Shown: piece after piece, positions 10,216 through 20,309 of the stretch | Layout of the letters: every line of letters starts with the position of its first letter | Numbering within the stretch: the first letter of the stretch is position 1 | Origin: Myxococcales bacterium | GTDB taxonomy: Bacteria > Myxococcota_A > Polyangia > Haliangiales > Haliangiaceae | Reading direction: 5' to 3' | NCBI GenBank assembly: GCA_016706545.1 | Contig: JADJJK010000007.1 | Span: 124,001 to 188,000, forward strand | DNA length: 64,000 nt | Translations under genes and position numbers: made by a program | The notes under the pieces: generated by a model | Databases searched by the model: none | Seen by the model: the letters and a program-made list of their open reading frames with translations, nothing else | What the model was told of the DNA's origin: nothing

Positions 10216-11160
10216 TCAGTGCCCGGCCAGGAAGGCCTCGGCCTCCAGCGCTGCCATGCAGCCGGAGCCGGCCGCGGTGATGGCTTGCCGGTAGCGCTTG
10301 TCTTGCACGTCGCCGGCGGCGAAGACGCCAGGGATATTGGTCTGGGTGGTGCCGGGCTTGGTGACGATGTATCCCTGCTCGTCAGTGGTGACCTGGCCCT
10401 CGAGGAACGCGGTGTTGGGCACGTGTCCGATGGCAAAGAACAGGCCCGCTGCTTCGATCTCCCGTTCGGTGCCGGCCTTGAGGTCCGCGACCCGGACGCT
10501 CTGCACCACGTCCTTGCCGGAGACCTTGATGACCTGGTGCGAGAGCAGGATCTCGATCTTGGGGTTGTCCTTGGCGCGCTGCTGCATGATGCGGGAGGCG
10601 CGTAGCTCGTCGCGGCGATGCACGACATAGACCTTGGAGCCGAACTTGGTGAGAAACGATGCCTCTTCCATCGCCGAGTCGCCGCCGCCGACGACGAACA
10701 GCGGGCGGTTGCGGAACATCGGGATGGCCCCGTCGCACACCGCGCAGGCCGAGACGCCCTTCTGCCACAGCTCGCCGTCCCGGGTGCCCGGGATGGCGTC
10801 ACGCTTGGCGGTGGCGCCGGTGGCGATGATGATGGCGTCGGCCTCGCCGCTGCGCTCGTCGGTCTGGTAGCGGAAGGGGCGGCTGGAGAGATCTAGCTTG
10901 GTGACGGTCTCGGTGTGGATCACCGTACCAAAGCGCGCCGACTGCGCGCGAAAGCGATCGGTCAGCTCTGGTCCAGAGATGCCCTCGGGGAACCCGGGGA
11001 AGTTCTCCACGTCCGTGGTGGTCGTGAGCTGTCCGCCGGCGGCGATGCCGCCAGCCATGAAGCCCTCGAAAAGGACGGGCCGCAGCTCCGCGCGAGCAGC
11101 GTAGATGGCGGCGGTGTGTGCCGCAGGTCCACTTCCAATGATCACTACCGGGTCAGCCAT
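10216..11160 (-). CDS. trxB: Thioredoxin-disulfide reductase
   Basis: A 314-residue low-molecular-weight flavoprotein that passes electrons from NADPH to thioredoxin. Complete: FAD-binding GSGPAAHTAAIYAARA at the N-terminus, the TrxB hallmark GGQLTTTTDVENFPGFPEG, IIATGATA, the redox-active CAVC in SACAVCDGAIP (about residue 138), the NADPH-binding GGGDSAMEEASFL with VHRRDELRAS, and C-terminal GVFAAGDVQDKRYRQAITAAGSGC. Length is normal. A cytoplasmic thiol-redox enzyme; no thioredoxin gene is adjacent. Confidence 0.97.
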   Translation of the reverse strand: MADPVVIIGSGPAAHTAAIYAARAELRPVLFEGFMAGGIAAGGQLTTTTDVENFPGFPEGISGPELTDRFRAQSARFGTVIHTETVTKLDLSSRPFRYQTDERSGEADAIIIATGATAKRDAIPGTRDGELWQKGVSACAVCDGAIPMFRNRPLFVVGGGDSAMEEASFLTKFGSKVYVVHRRDELRASRIMQQRAKDNPKIEILLSHQVIKVSGKDVVQSVRVADLKAGTEREIEAAGLFFAIGHVPNTAFLEGQVTTDEQGYIVTKPGTTQTNIPGVFAAGDVQDKRYRQAITAAGSGCMAALEAEAFLAGH

Positions 11161-11292
11161 GGCTGGTACTGTACGCAGGATTGTCGCTGGCGCCAGGAGC
11201 GCGGTGTCAAACCACGCTCCTTGGCCTCATTGTTGGGCAAGCCCTCCCTTCTTTCCCTTGAGCGTCGCGGAGTTCGCGATGATGCTGTGCCC

Positions 11293-12093
11293 ATGCAGCC
11301 TTCCTGCCTGGCCTCGCTGGAACGATCCCACCTTCGTCACGCCGAGGTGATGTCCAAGCTCCTCGCGGCTGCGCGCCGGCTGGCGGACGGCCCGGATGCT
11401 GATCATGGCGAGCTGTCGGAGGTGTCCGCCGGCGTCGAGTACTTGCATCGCTCGGTGCCCCGGCACTTCCTCGATGAAGAGCAGTCGCTGTTCCCGCGTC
11501 TCGAGCGACGGATGCCGGAGCTTGGCGCTGCGCTCTCGAAGCTGGTCGCAGAGCACGCGGTGCATCGACGCCTGCATGAGCGGATCGCAGAGGCCTCGTC
11601 CGAGCTCGCGCAAGGAGCGCGACCCGGCGCCGCCACGCGCTTGCTGGAAGCGGTCCGCGAGCTGGCCGCGTTGTACGAGGCACACGCCGGGCAAGAGGAC
11701 GAGTACTTCGTCCTCGCCGCGCGGGTGCTCTCGCCATCCGAGCTGCTGGAGATCGAGGACGAGATGGAGCGGCGTCGCGCGGGCGGCGGAGGCGGCGGCG
11801 GGCGCGGAGGAGGAGGTGGTGGAGGTGGTGGTGGGCGCGGGCGAGGGCCAGGCGGGGGCGGCGGCGGAGGAGGGCGAGGGCCAGGCGGTGGCGGCGGCGG
11901 CGGCGGCGGCGGCGCGGGGCGGTGGCGGGCGAGGGCCAGGCGGTGGAGGAGGCGGCGGCGGTGGCGGGCGAGGGCCAGGCGGGGGCGGGGGCAGTGGCGG
12001 CGGTGGCCGAAGCCGCGGGTGAACATCATGGCGCGCCGTCGCTCGGGCACTCTGGCGAGGCCCCAAGCGCACGGCAGCGAGCAACTCGCCTGA
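11293..12093 (+). CDS. Hemerythrin-like (HHE) protein with glycine-rich tail; tail frame is disrupted
   Basis: From ATG 11293 (GTG 11287 also possible), residues 1-155 form a hemerythrin/HHE four-helix bundle with the iron-ligand pattern H...H, HFLDEEQSLFPRLE, AEHAVHRRLH and HAGQEDEYFVLAA. A low-complexity tail follows with repeats of GRGPGG plus glycine runs. Near 11911-11921 the Gly-rich reading moves to the +1 frame. In the annotated frame the tail turns Arg/Trp-rich and ends at 12093; in the shifted frame the Gly repeats continue and end cleanly at 12022 after GGGGRSRG. The unbroken version is therefore probably about 24 residues shorter. HHE proteins bind di-iron or heme and sense or store O2/NO; its role here is unknown. 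The tail could be slippage-prone. Confidence 0.75.
   Translation: MQPSCLASLERSHLRHAEVMSKLLAAARRLADGPDADHGELSEVSAGVEYLHRSVPRHFLDEEQSLFPRLERRMPELGAALSKLVAEHAVHRRLHERIAEASSELAQGARPGAATRLLEAVRELAALYEAHAGQEDEYFVLAARVLSPSELLEIEDEMERRRAGGGGGGGRGGGGGGGGGGRGRGPGGGGGGGGRGPGGGGGGGGGGAGRWRARARRWRRRRRWRARARRGRGQWRRWPKPRVNIMARRRSGTLARPQAHGSEQLA
11788..12019. repeat. GGC/GGA/GGT low-complexity tract with recurring GRGPGG coding units
   Basis: About 230 bases made almost only of glycine codons with four insertions of a GGGCGAGGGCCAGGCGG-type unit. It is purine/G-biased on this strand and is a likely site of polymerase slippage and of sequencing error. Confidence 0.85.
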
Positions 12094-12942
12094 TCAGCGC
12101 ACGCGCTCTTTGACCAGCTTGAACTCGGCGGCGATCGCCACCAGCTCGCCGATAGTGCCGGCGCTGCGGGCCGAACGAGGCACCATGAGATGGTCTCGCT
12201 GTCGGCCTCCCAGCACCACGGTGGTGCCGTTCTTGCTCAGGTCATCGCAGAAGCTCTCGAGGATCGCGAGGGTCTCCGGCGCCGGCGGAGAGGTCACGCT
12301 CACCCAGGCCAGCTGCGCCCGCTCCTCGCGCGCAGCCCGCGCGATGATCTCCAGGGGAGACTCGGGCCCCAGGTTGACGGCTCGTATGCCGACATCGTGC
12401 AACGCCGTCGCGCACATCATGCTGGGCACGAGGTACGGATCGCCCGGCGGGGCGCCGCCCACCGCCGAGAAGGCGTCCGGCGCAGAGTCAGGCAAGAGCG
12501 TGCGCAGCGTGGCGAGCGCGTCGACGCACACCGACGTGGCGCGATGCTCCACCATGACGCCCTCGACCGTCTCGCGCCACAGCTCGCCGATCCGCGTGAG
12601 CGCGGCGCGCAGCGGCCCATCGCACAGCGCCGCCACCGGCACGCCATCGAGAAACTGCGCCGAGATGTGCGCGATCACCGCGCGCGACTCGCCCTTGACC
12701 AGGAGCTCCGTGAGGGCCTCTCCGGTGGCTGAACTTCGGGGCAACCCGAGCAGATCCGGCCGCACGACGTGGGCCCGAGATGCTCGGATGAAGCGCACAG
12801 CTTCGCCGATGGCGATCCGCCGGTGCCCGCCCTCTGTGCGGCTGACCTCGATCTTCCCCGCATCGGACCAGCGCTTGAGAGAGGACTCGCTCACGCCGAT
12901 GGCCTCTGCAAGCTGACGGGGAGTGACCTGCCGTACTGTCAT
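12094..12942 (-). CDS. MerR-type HTH regulator with CarH/LitR-like cobalamin-binding region
   Basis: 282 residues. Residues 5-70 are a MerR-like winged helix (TPRQLAEAIGVSESSLKRWSDAGKI with the EGGHRRI wing). Residues 75-165 match the four-helix bundle of CarH/LitR photoreceptors and keep its Wx9EH signature (W in LWRET, then EH nine residues later). Residues 170-282 are a Rossmann-like B12-binding domain (PGDPYLVPSMMCATALHDVGIRAVNLG). The lower-axial cobalamin His of CarH (ExH type) is replaced: the position reads GDPY. Cobalamin may therefore bind differently or not at all. It is divergent from an ECF sigma gene, as LitR is from LitS in actinomycetes, and the intergenic region holds a 19-bp direct repeat. 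Best guess: repressor of the sigma gene. Confidence 0.82.
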   Translation of the reverse strand: MTVRQVTPRQLAEAIGVSESSLKRWSDAGKIEVSRTEGGHRRIAIGEAVRFIRASRAHVVRPDLLGLPRSSATGEALTELLVKGESRAVIAHISAQFLDGVPVAALCDGPLRAALTRIGELWRETVEGVMVEHRATSVCVDALATLRTLLPDSAPDAFSAVGGAPPGDPYLVPSMMCATALHDVGIRAVNLGPESPLEIIARAAREERAQLAWVSVTSPPAPETLAILESFCDDLSKNGTTVVLGGRQRDHLMVPRSARSAGTIGELVAIAAEFKLVKERVR

Positions 12943-12999
12943 GGCCTCGTGGATGAAGCTGCGCCAGCGCAGGTTACATCTCTGGTTGAATTGGCCGAA

Positions 13000-13029
13000 T
13001 ATTTAGAATGAATCGGTTCCCGATGTGAA
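13000..13029 (-). promoter_or_regulatory. Candidate promoter of the CarH-like regulator gene
   Basis: Read on the minus strand, TTCACA (13029-13024) is followed after 18 bases by TAAATA (13005-13000), a fair sigma-70-like pair. The -35 hexamer overlaps the first copy of the 19-bp repeat (13022-13040), which would allow autoregulation. Judged by eye only. Confidence 0.35.
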
Positions 13030-13081
13030 CGCTTTGGACGGTTACCCGTCGCATTTCGGCTTGACGTGAACGATTTGGACG
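13022..13081. promoter_or_regulatory. Paired 19-bp direct repeat, probable operator
   Basis: Two copies, at 13022-13040 and 13063-13081, match at 17 of 19 positions: GAYGTGAACGMTTTGGACG. Their starts are 41 bases apart, close to four helical turns. The first overlaps the -35 of the predicted regulator promoter, the second fills the spacer of the predicted sigma promoter. Position and conservation suggest binding sites for the divergent MerR-type regulator. Confidence 0.6.
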
Positions 13082-13088
13082 ATATATT
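13061..13088 (+). promoter_or_regulatory. Promoter of the ECF sigma gene, possibly giving a leaderless transcript
   Basis: TTGACG (13061-13066), a 16-base spacer and TATATT (13083-13088). The ATG at 13096 lies eight bases after the -10 box, so transcription would begin at or next to the start codon. The second operator-like repeat occupies the spacer. Confidence 0.5.
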
Positions 13089-13095
13089 GACGACC

Positions 13096-13653
13096 ATGAA
13101 GCCAACGGATGTCGCGCCGATGTCCCATCACTCGCAGCGCCCCTTGGAGATCAAGGGGTTGGAGCTGAGCGCAGAGGATCGACGCTACGCCTACGCGGTC
13201 GCGAGGCGCATCGTTCACAACGACCAGGACGCCCAGGACGTCGTGCAAGAGGCGCTGCTCCTGGCGTTCCGGTACCGCGACTCCTTTCGCGGCCAGTCCA
13301 AGCCCCGCACCTGGTTTCACCGCATCGTGGTCACCAGCGCGCTGAGCCATCTGCGCTCCTCGTCACGCCGACAGAAGCACATCGAGGCGCTGGGATGGCA
13401 GCCAGCGACGCCCCACCCGACGCCGGAGCAAGCGCTTTGCCATCGGCAGCTCGAGCGGCAAGTCGCGGCGGAGGTCGAGCGGCTCGGCGAGCCGTACCGC
13501 GCGGTGATCGCGCTGCGGATCGCAGATCTGTCGGACGCAGAGATCTCCGCGCGGCTCGCCATCTCGGTTGGCAGCGTGAAGGTGCGGAGCCACCGCGCCC
13601 GCCATCAGCTCCGCGCGGTGCTCTCGCCGGCCGCCCACTGTCGCGCTGCCTGA
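13096..13653 (+). CDS. ECF-family RNA polymerase sigma factor (LitS-like context)
   Basis: 185 residues from ATG 13096; a GTG at 13066 would place the N-terminus inside the promoter. Region 2 is seen in YAVARRIVHNDQDAQDVVQEALLLAF with RYRDSFRGQSKPRTWFHRIV; region 4 is a typical HTH (LPYRAVIALRIADLSDAEISARL, ISVGSVKVRSHRARHQLR). There is no anti-sigma gene next to it; instead it faces a CarH-like regulator, an arrangement known for light-induced ECF sigma factors. The predicted control is repression in trans at the 19-bp repeats. The target regulon, possibly carotenoid or photoprotection genes, is not in the window. Confidence 0.88.
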   Translation: MKPTDVAPMSHHSQRPLEIKGLELSAEDRRYAYAVARRIVHNDQDAQDVVQEALLLAFRYRDSFRGQSKPRTWFHRIVVTSALSHLRSSSRRQKHIEALGWQPATPHPTPEQALCHRQLERQVAAEVERLGEPYRAVIALRIADLSDAEISARLAISVGSVKVRSHRARHQLRAVLSPAAHCRAA

Positions 13654-14038
13654 GCCGGCGCCACGGACGGTGACCTGCTGGCTTGGTGAGCCCGCCGGGT
13701 TTTCGCCGAAGTTCGCCGGGTTTCGCCTGCGCTTGGGCAGATCTCCTTTGAACCCCGCCGCCGGAGCGCGCTGAGTCCAGCGCGGATCGCGCTGGCCCAG
13801 CGGATCTCGCGCGAAAGGTTCCAGCTACCTGCAGGCTCCCCCCGGGCCCATGAGCCGGCCGGCGAGGCCAGCGGCTGGCGGTTTGACGAGCCCGGTCTGG
13901 GCGCGAATTTTTCCACGCGCCAAGCAACCCAAGTTCGCTGATCTCTAGTCCCATTGCGCGTTGACAGCTCTCGAGCAAGTTAGTAAGCCTCTGCACTCTT
14001 TAGCGTTTCCAGCCTTTCGCAGCCCCTGGTCCTCGTCC
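13654..14038. other. Intergenic region upstream of lolD
   Basis: 385 bases without a convincing gene. It holds a short array of 10-11-base units beginning GCCGGG or GCCGAA at 13694-13727, several GC-rich inverted segments around 13770-13820 (GCGCTG/CCAGCGC), and near its right end a possible promoter. Short open stretches exist on both strands but show no codon-use signal. Confidence 0.6.
13961..13989 (+). promoter_or_regulatory. Possible lolD promoter
   Basis: TTGACA at 13961-13966 is a perfect -35 hexamer. The best -10 at 17 bases is TAAGCC (13984-13989), which is weak. It lies 50 bases before the proposed GTG start of lolD. Confidence 0.3.
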
Positions 14039-15000
14039 GTGTCCTCCTCCTCCGCCGTCGAGCGTCTCCCCTTCGCGGTCACCTCCCCATCGGCTGGTGC
14101 CGCGGGCGCGCGTGTCGTGATCTCGAACCTGTCGAAGACGTACCACCACGGTGGCGTCGATCTGCCGGTCTTGCAGGGCCTCGACCTGACGCTGGAGGCC
14201 GGCGACATGGCAGCGGTCGTGGGGGCCTCTGGCGTTGGCAAGTCCACGTTTCTACAGATCCTCGGTACGCTGGACCTGCCAAGCGCTGGCTCCATCACGT
14301 TCAACGGCGAAGAGCTGACGATGATGTCGGCGGCGCGGCTGGCTTCGTTTCGCAACCGTCAGATCGGCTTCGTGTTCCAGTTTCATCACCTGCTCCCTGA
14401 GTTCACCGCGCTGGAGAACGTCATGATGCCAGCGCTGGTGCAGCGGTTGCCGCTGGCGGTCGCCCAGCGACGGGCCACCGACATCCTCTCTCGAGTCGGC
14501 CTCGGCAAGCGCCTGACCCATCGGCCCGCCGAGCTCTCTGGTGGAGAGCAGCAGCGCGTGGCGCTGGCGCGGGCGATGGTGCTGGAGCCGTCCTTGCTGC
14601 TGGCTGACGAGCCTACCGGCAACCTGGACCGGGCCACTGGCGAGGCCATCCATGAGCTGTTCCTGGAGCTCAACCGCGAGCGCGGATCGACGCTGCTGGT
14701 GGTGACCCACAACCCTGACCTTGCGGCGCTGATGCCCCGCAAGCTCCGCATGGTGGACGGCGGCAGGATCGTCGATGAGACGCCGGCGCCAGCGGCGGCG
14801 TCTCCTGAGCGCGTCGGCGAGGTCGCCGACGTCGCCGACGTCGGGCTACCGAGCGCCGCGAGCGCGGCGGACCCAGCAATTCCCACACAAGCCAGTGCCT
14901 TGGCGCACGCAACGCCGAACCTTAGCGAGGGTTCGACCTCCCCGGAGAGTCCGGGAAGCCCGGCGAATAGTGAGTCCGGGAGCACGACCGGAGGCAGGAT

Positions 15001-15004
<4 letters not shown>
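14039..15004 (+). CDS. lolD: LolD-like lipoprotein-releasing ABC transporter ATP-binding protein
   Basis: 321 residues from GTG 14039, chosen as the last start codon before the conserved ABC fold. Walker A is GASGVGKST (near residue 65), the Q-loop reads FVFQFHHLLPEFTALENVMMPAL as in LolD/MacB/FtsE-type ATPases, the signature is LSGGEQQRVALARAM, Walker B LLLADEPTGNLD and the H-loop VVTHNP. The FHHLLPEF and DEPTGNLD blocks fit LolD best. The last 60 residues are a non-conserved Ser/Ala/Pro tail. LolD powers extraction of lipoproteins from the inner membrane with LolC/E, not found in the window. The stop overlaps the bamA start (ATGA), so the two are translationally coupled. Confidence 0.85.
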
Positions 15005-17735
<2,731 letters not shown>

Positions 17736-17790
17736 TCCGCACTTTGACGACTCGACCGCTGTGTCGTACATGTCACCTGTCGGAGGACGT

Positions 17791-18309
17791 ATGAATCGCT
17801 TCGCTGCTCTTGGATGTCTTGGAATCGGCCTCATGCTCAGCCCGGTGCTCGGTGGGCTCGCCACCGGCGCAGTGCCGGTGGCAAAGATCGGTGTCATCGA
17901 CATCGAGCGCACGCTGTACGAGACCCCGGCCGGCAAGAGGGCCAACGAGCAGTTCGACAAGACGCGCAAGGACAAGCAGTCCGAGCTCGACCGGCGCCAG
18001 CAGGAGCTCAAGAAGCTGGACGCCGAGCTAGGCAAGCAGGCGACGCTGCTCAAGCCAGAGGTGCTGGCACAGAAGCGCGGTGAGCTGGAGAAGAAGTTCG
18101 TCGAGCTACAGCAGCTCTACGTCAAGCTGGAGCGAGACCTGGCTGGCGAGCGGACCAAGCTCGTGCAAGAGCTGCTCAAGAAGGCCAACCCGATCATTCA
18201 GGACATCGCCAAGGGCGAGGGCGTTACGCTGATCGTCGACCGCAACGCCGCGGTGTGGTGGGATCCCTCGGTGGACCTCACCGAGAAGCTCAACGCCAAG
18301 ATGAAGTGA
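17791..18309 (+). CDS. skp: Skp/OmpH-family periplasmic chaperone
   Basis: 172 residues from ATG 17791, preceded by a good Shine-Dalgarno (GGAGGA, 17782-17787). The signal peptide is MNRFAALGCLGIGLMLSPVL...ATGA; the mature part begins with the family strand VAKIGVIDIERTLYETPAGKRA, followed by a long charged coiled coil (residues 55-130, the Skp tentacles) and the closing strand GVTLIVDRNAAVWWDP. Skp trimers hold unfolded outer-membrane proteins for BamA. It sits 55 bases after the true bamA stop and happens to be in the same frame as the unshifted bamA reading, which produces an apparent BamA-Skp fusion. Confidence 0.9.
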   Translation: MNRFAALGCLGIGLMLSPVLGGLATGAVPVAKIGVIDIERTLYETPAGKRANEQFDKTRKDKQSELDRRQQELKKLDAELGKQATLLKPEVLAQKRGELEKKFVELQQLYVKLERDLAGERTKLVQELLKKANPIIQDIAKGEGVTLIVDRNAAVWWDPSVDLTEKLNAKMK

Positions 18310-18411
18310 AGCCAGCGGAGCCGCCGACACGGCGGTCCCTGGTTGGCTCCTGGTTCCGGTTCCTGGCGCCGGGCGTCGCGGGGCAGGGCTCGCCGTGCTA
18401 CCAACGAACGC

Positions 18412-18870
18412 ATGGCGGATAGTCCGACGGTGCTAAGTGCGACGCAGATCCTCGAGGTCTTGCCGCATCGTTACCCTTTCTTGCTGATCGATCGCGTGAT
18501 CGAGTTGACGGATGAGCACGTCGTCGCGATCAAGAACGTGACCTGGAACGAAGGGTTCTTCCAGGGGCACTTCCCCGGCGCGCCGGTGATGCCCGGGGTG
18601 CTGCAGGTGGAGGCCATGGCGCAGGCCGGCGGCATCCTGGGGCGGCGCCTCGTGCCCTTCAACCCCGAGACAGACACCATGCTGTTCATGGGGATGGACG
18701 AAGTTCGCTTTCGCAAGCCGGTGGTGCCAGGCGATCAGCTCCACATCAAGGTCTGGCCGCTGCGGATTGGCCGTATCTTCAAGATGAAGGGCGAGGTCCG
18801 GGTCGATGGCGCGGTGGTCTCTTCCGCCGAGTTCCTCGCGGGCATGGTCGATCGTTCCAAGGTGGTGTGA
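18412..18870 (+). CDS. fabZ: 3-hydroxyacyl-ACP dehydratase FabZ
   Basis: A 152-residue single hot-dog-fold enzyme, cytoplasmic, dehydrating (3R)-hydroxyacyl-ACP in fatty acid synthesis. Family landmarks: LPHRYPFLLIDRV at the N-terminus, the catalytic block GHFPGAPVMPGVLQVEAMAQAGG with its His and Glu, and VRFRKPVVPGDQLHIKV. Length is normal. The bamA-skp-(lpxD)-fabZ order is widely conserved; here lpxD is absent between skp and fabZ. The stop overlaps the next gene's GTG (GTGA). Confidence 0.95.
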   Translation: MADSPTVLSATQILEVLPHRYPFLLIDRVIELTDEHVVAIKNVTWNEGFFQGHFPGAPVMPGVLQVEAMAQAGGILGRRLVPFNPETDTMLFMGMDEVRFRKPVVPGDQLHIKVWPLRIGRIFKMKGEVRVDGAVVSSAEFLAGMVDRSKVV

Positions 18871-20291
18871 TGCGCCGGCGCGAGCGCGCTGGAGGGCCGT
18901 GGCGAGGGGCTCCCTCTCTCCCGGCGCTCTTTGCGCTGGTGGCGCTCGGGGCAGCCTCGGCCGGCTGCAAGGGACGGTCGCGTGAAGAGCGGATCCGGCG
19001 CACCTCCGACGAGGCGCCGGTGCAGGTGGTGACCCCCGCCGAGCGCTCGTCTCGGCCGCGCAGCACGGTGGCGGAGCGGGAGCCCAACGATCAGGCCGCC
19101 GAGGCCAACGAGCTCGCGCTCGACGCGCTGGCGCATGGCCGGCTGGAGGCGCCAGCGGACGTCGATCGCTTTCGCCTCACCGTGGGCGCTCCCGGCAAGC
19201 TGACGGTCATGGTCACCGGTGTCCCTGCGGTGGACACGGTGCTGGAGCTCTGGGACAGCCGCGGCGCGCTGCTCGCGCGGTCCGATCGCGGCGGCGCCAA
19301 GGTCGACGAGGGCGTCGGCGGCTTCGCGGTGGACGCTGGGCGCTACGACGTGGTGGTGCGGGCTTTCGTCAAACCTGCGGGCAAGAGCAAATCGAAGAAG
19401 CCGGCCGCGCCGGCCCCGGCGCCAGGCGTCGCGGCGGCCGCTGCGCCCGGCTATCCCTCCGAGGAGTACGAGCTGACCGCCACCCTGGCCGGGCCGGCCA
19501 CAGGTGGTGAGCTCGAACCCAACTTCGACGGTGGCACCGCCACCGATCTGACGATCGGCGAGCCGGCCACCGGGCTCGTGGGCTGGGCGGGCGACGTCGA
19601 TGTCTGGAAGATCGGCACCGAGGTGCTCGCCGCCAGCAACGCGCTGGATCTGGAGCTGTCGGCCGTGGAGGGGCTCGCGCTGCAGCTCGAGCTGCGCGAT
19701 GGGCTGGGCCGCGTGGTCGGGGCGCGCAAGGGGGGCAAGGGCCAGCCGCTGTCCGCGCATGGCTGGGTGCCGGCGGAGAAAGAAGGCGCGCCGCCGTTTC
19801 TGTACGTCGCGGTCAGCGCAGATCGCTCGCACCCGGCGACGCCCTACCGGCTCTCCGTCACCGCGCGCATCCTCGGCGAGGCGGACGAGCGGGAGGGCAA
19901 TGACTCGCCGGAGTTCGCCCAGCCGCTGGGCGAAGAGGGCGAGCCGCTCCGCGCCACCTGGGACCGCGGCGACGTCGACTGCTTCGTCATCCCGGTGGCG
20001 GCCTTTGCGCGGCGCGTGGAGATCTTGGTGGACGCCGAGGCGCCGGAGGCCGGGGCCACCGGAGGCATGCCCAACCTGGCGATCGAGGTGGTCGTCGGCG
20101 GGCGCACGGTCGCCACCTCCGATGAACCGGCGGGCAAGGCCGAGCGCGCGTTGGTCGAGGTCCCAGCGGGGGCGCGCGCGCTGCTCTGGGTTCGCGGCGC
20201 CGCCAAGCCGGGGGCGCCCGCGCGCTACGACGTGACCTGGACGCAGGCCCAGGGCGATGCCATGCCCCCCGAGGGAAGCATCGCCCGGTGA
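18867..20291 (+). CDS. Lipoprotein with three PPC-like beta domains
   Basis: 474 residues from GTG 18867 (ATG at 18870 also fits). An N-terminal hydrophobic signal ends in the lipobox ASAGC near residue 34, so it is a predicted lipoprotein. Three repeats resemble bacterial pre-peptidase C-terminal (PPC) domains: EREPNDQAAEANELA...DVDRFRL (about 70-170), ELEPNFDGGTATDLT...DVDVWKI (about 210-325) and EREGNDSPEFAQPL...DVDCFVI (about 340-460). Each opens with an E-x-N/EPN motif and contains a D-V-D strand. A Lys/Pro/Ala linker lies between the first two. PPC domains usually accompany secreted peptidases, but there is no catalytic domain here. Role unknown, probably cell-surface or periplasmic binding. 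Confidence 0.75.
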   Translation: MMRRRERAGGPWRGAPSLPALFALVALGAASAGCKGRSREERIRRTSDEAPVQVVTPAERSSRPRSTVAEREPNDQAAEANELALDALAHGRLEAPADVDRFRLTVGAPGKLTVMVTGVPAVDTVLELWDSRGALLARSDRGGAKVDEGVGGFAVDAGRYDVVVRAFVKPAGKSKSKKPAAPAPAPGVAAAAAPGYPSEEYELTATLAGPATGGELEPNFDGGTATDLTIGEPATGLVGWAGDVDVWKIGTEVLAASNALDLELSAVEGLALQLELRDGLGRVVGARKGGKGQPLSAHGWVPAEKEGAPPFLYVAVSADRSHPATPYRLSVTARILGEADEREGNDSPEFAQPLGEEGEPLRATWDRGDVDCFVIPVAAFARRVEILVDAEAPEAGATGGMPNLAIEVVVGGRTVATSDEPAGKAERALVEVPAGARALLWVRGAAKPGAPARYDVTWTQAQGDAMPPEGSIAR

Positions 20292-20309
20292 GGAGCCGAG
20301 CTCCCCTCG

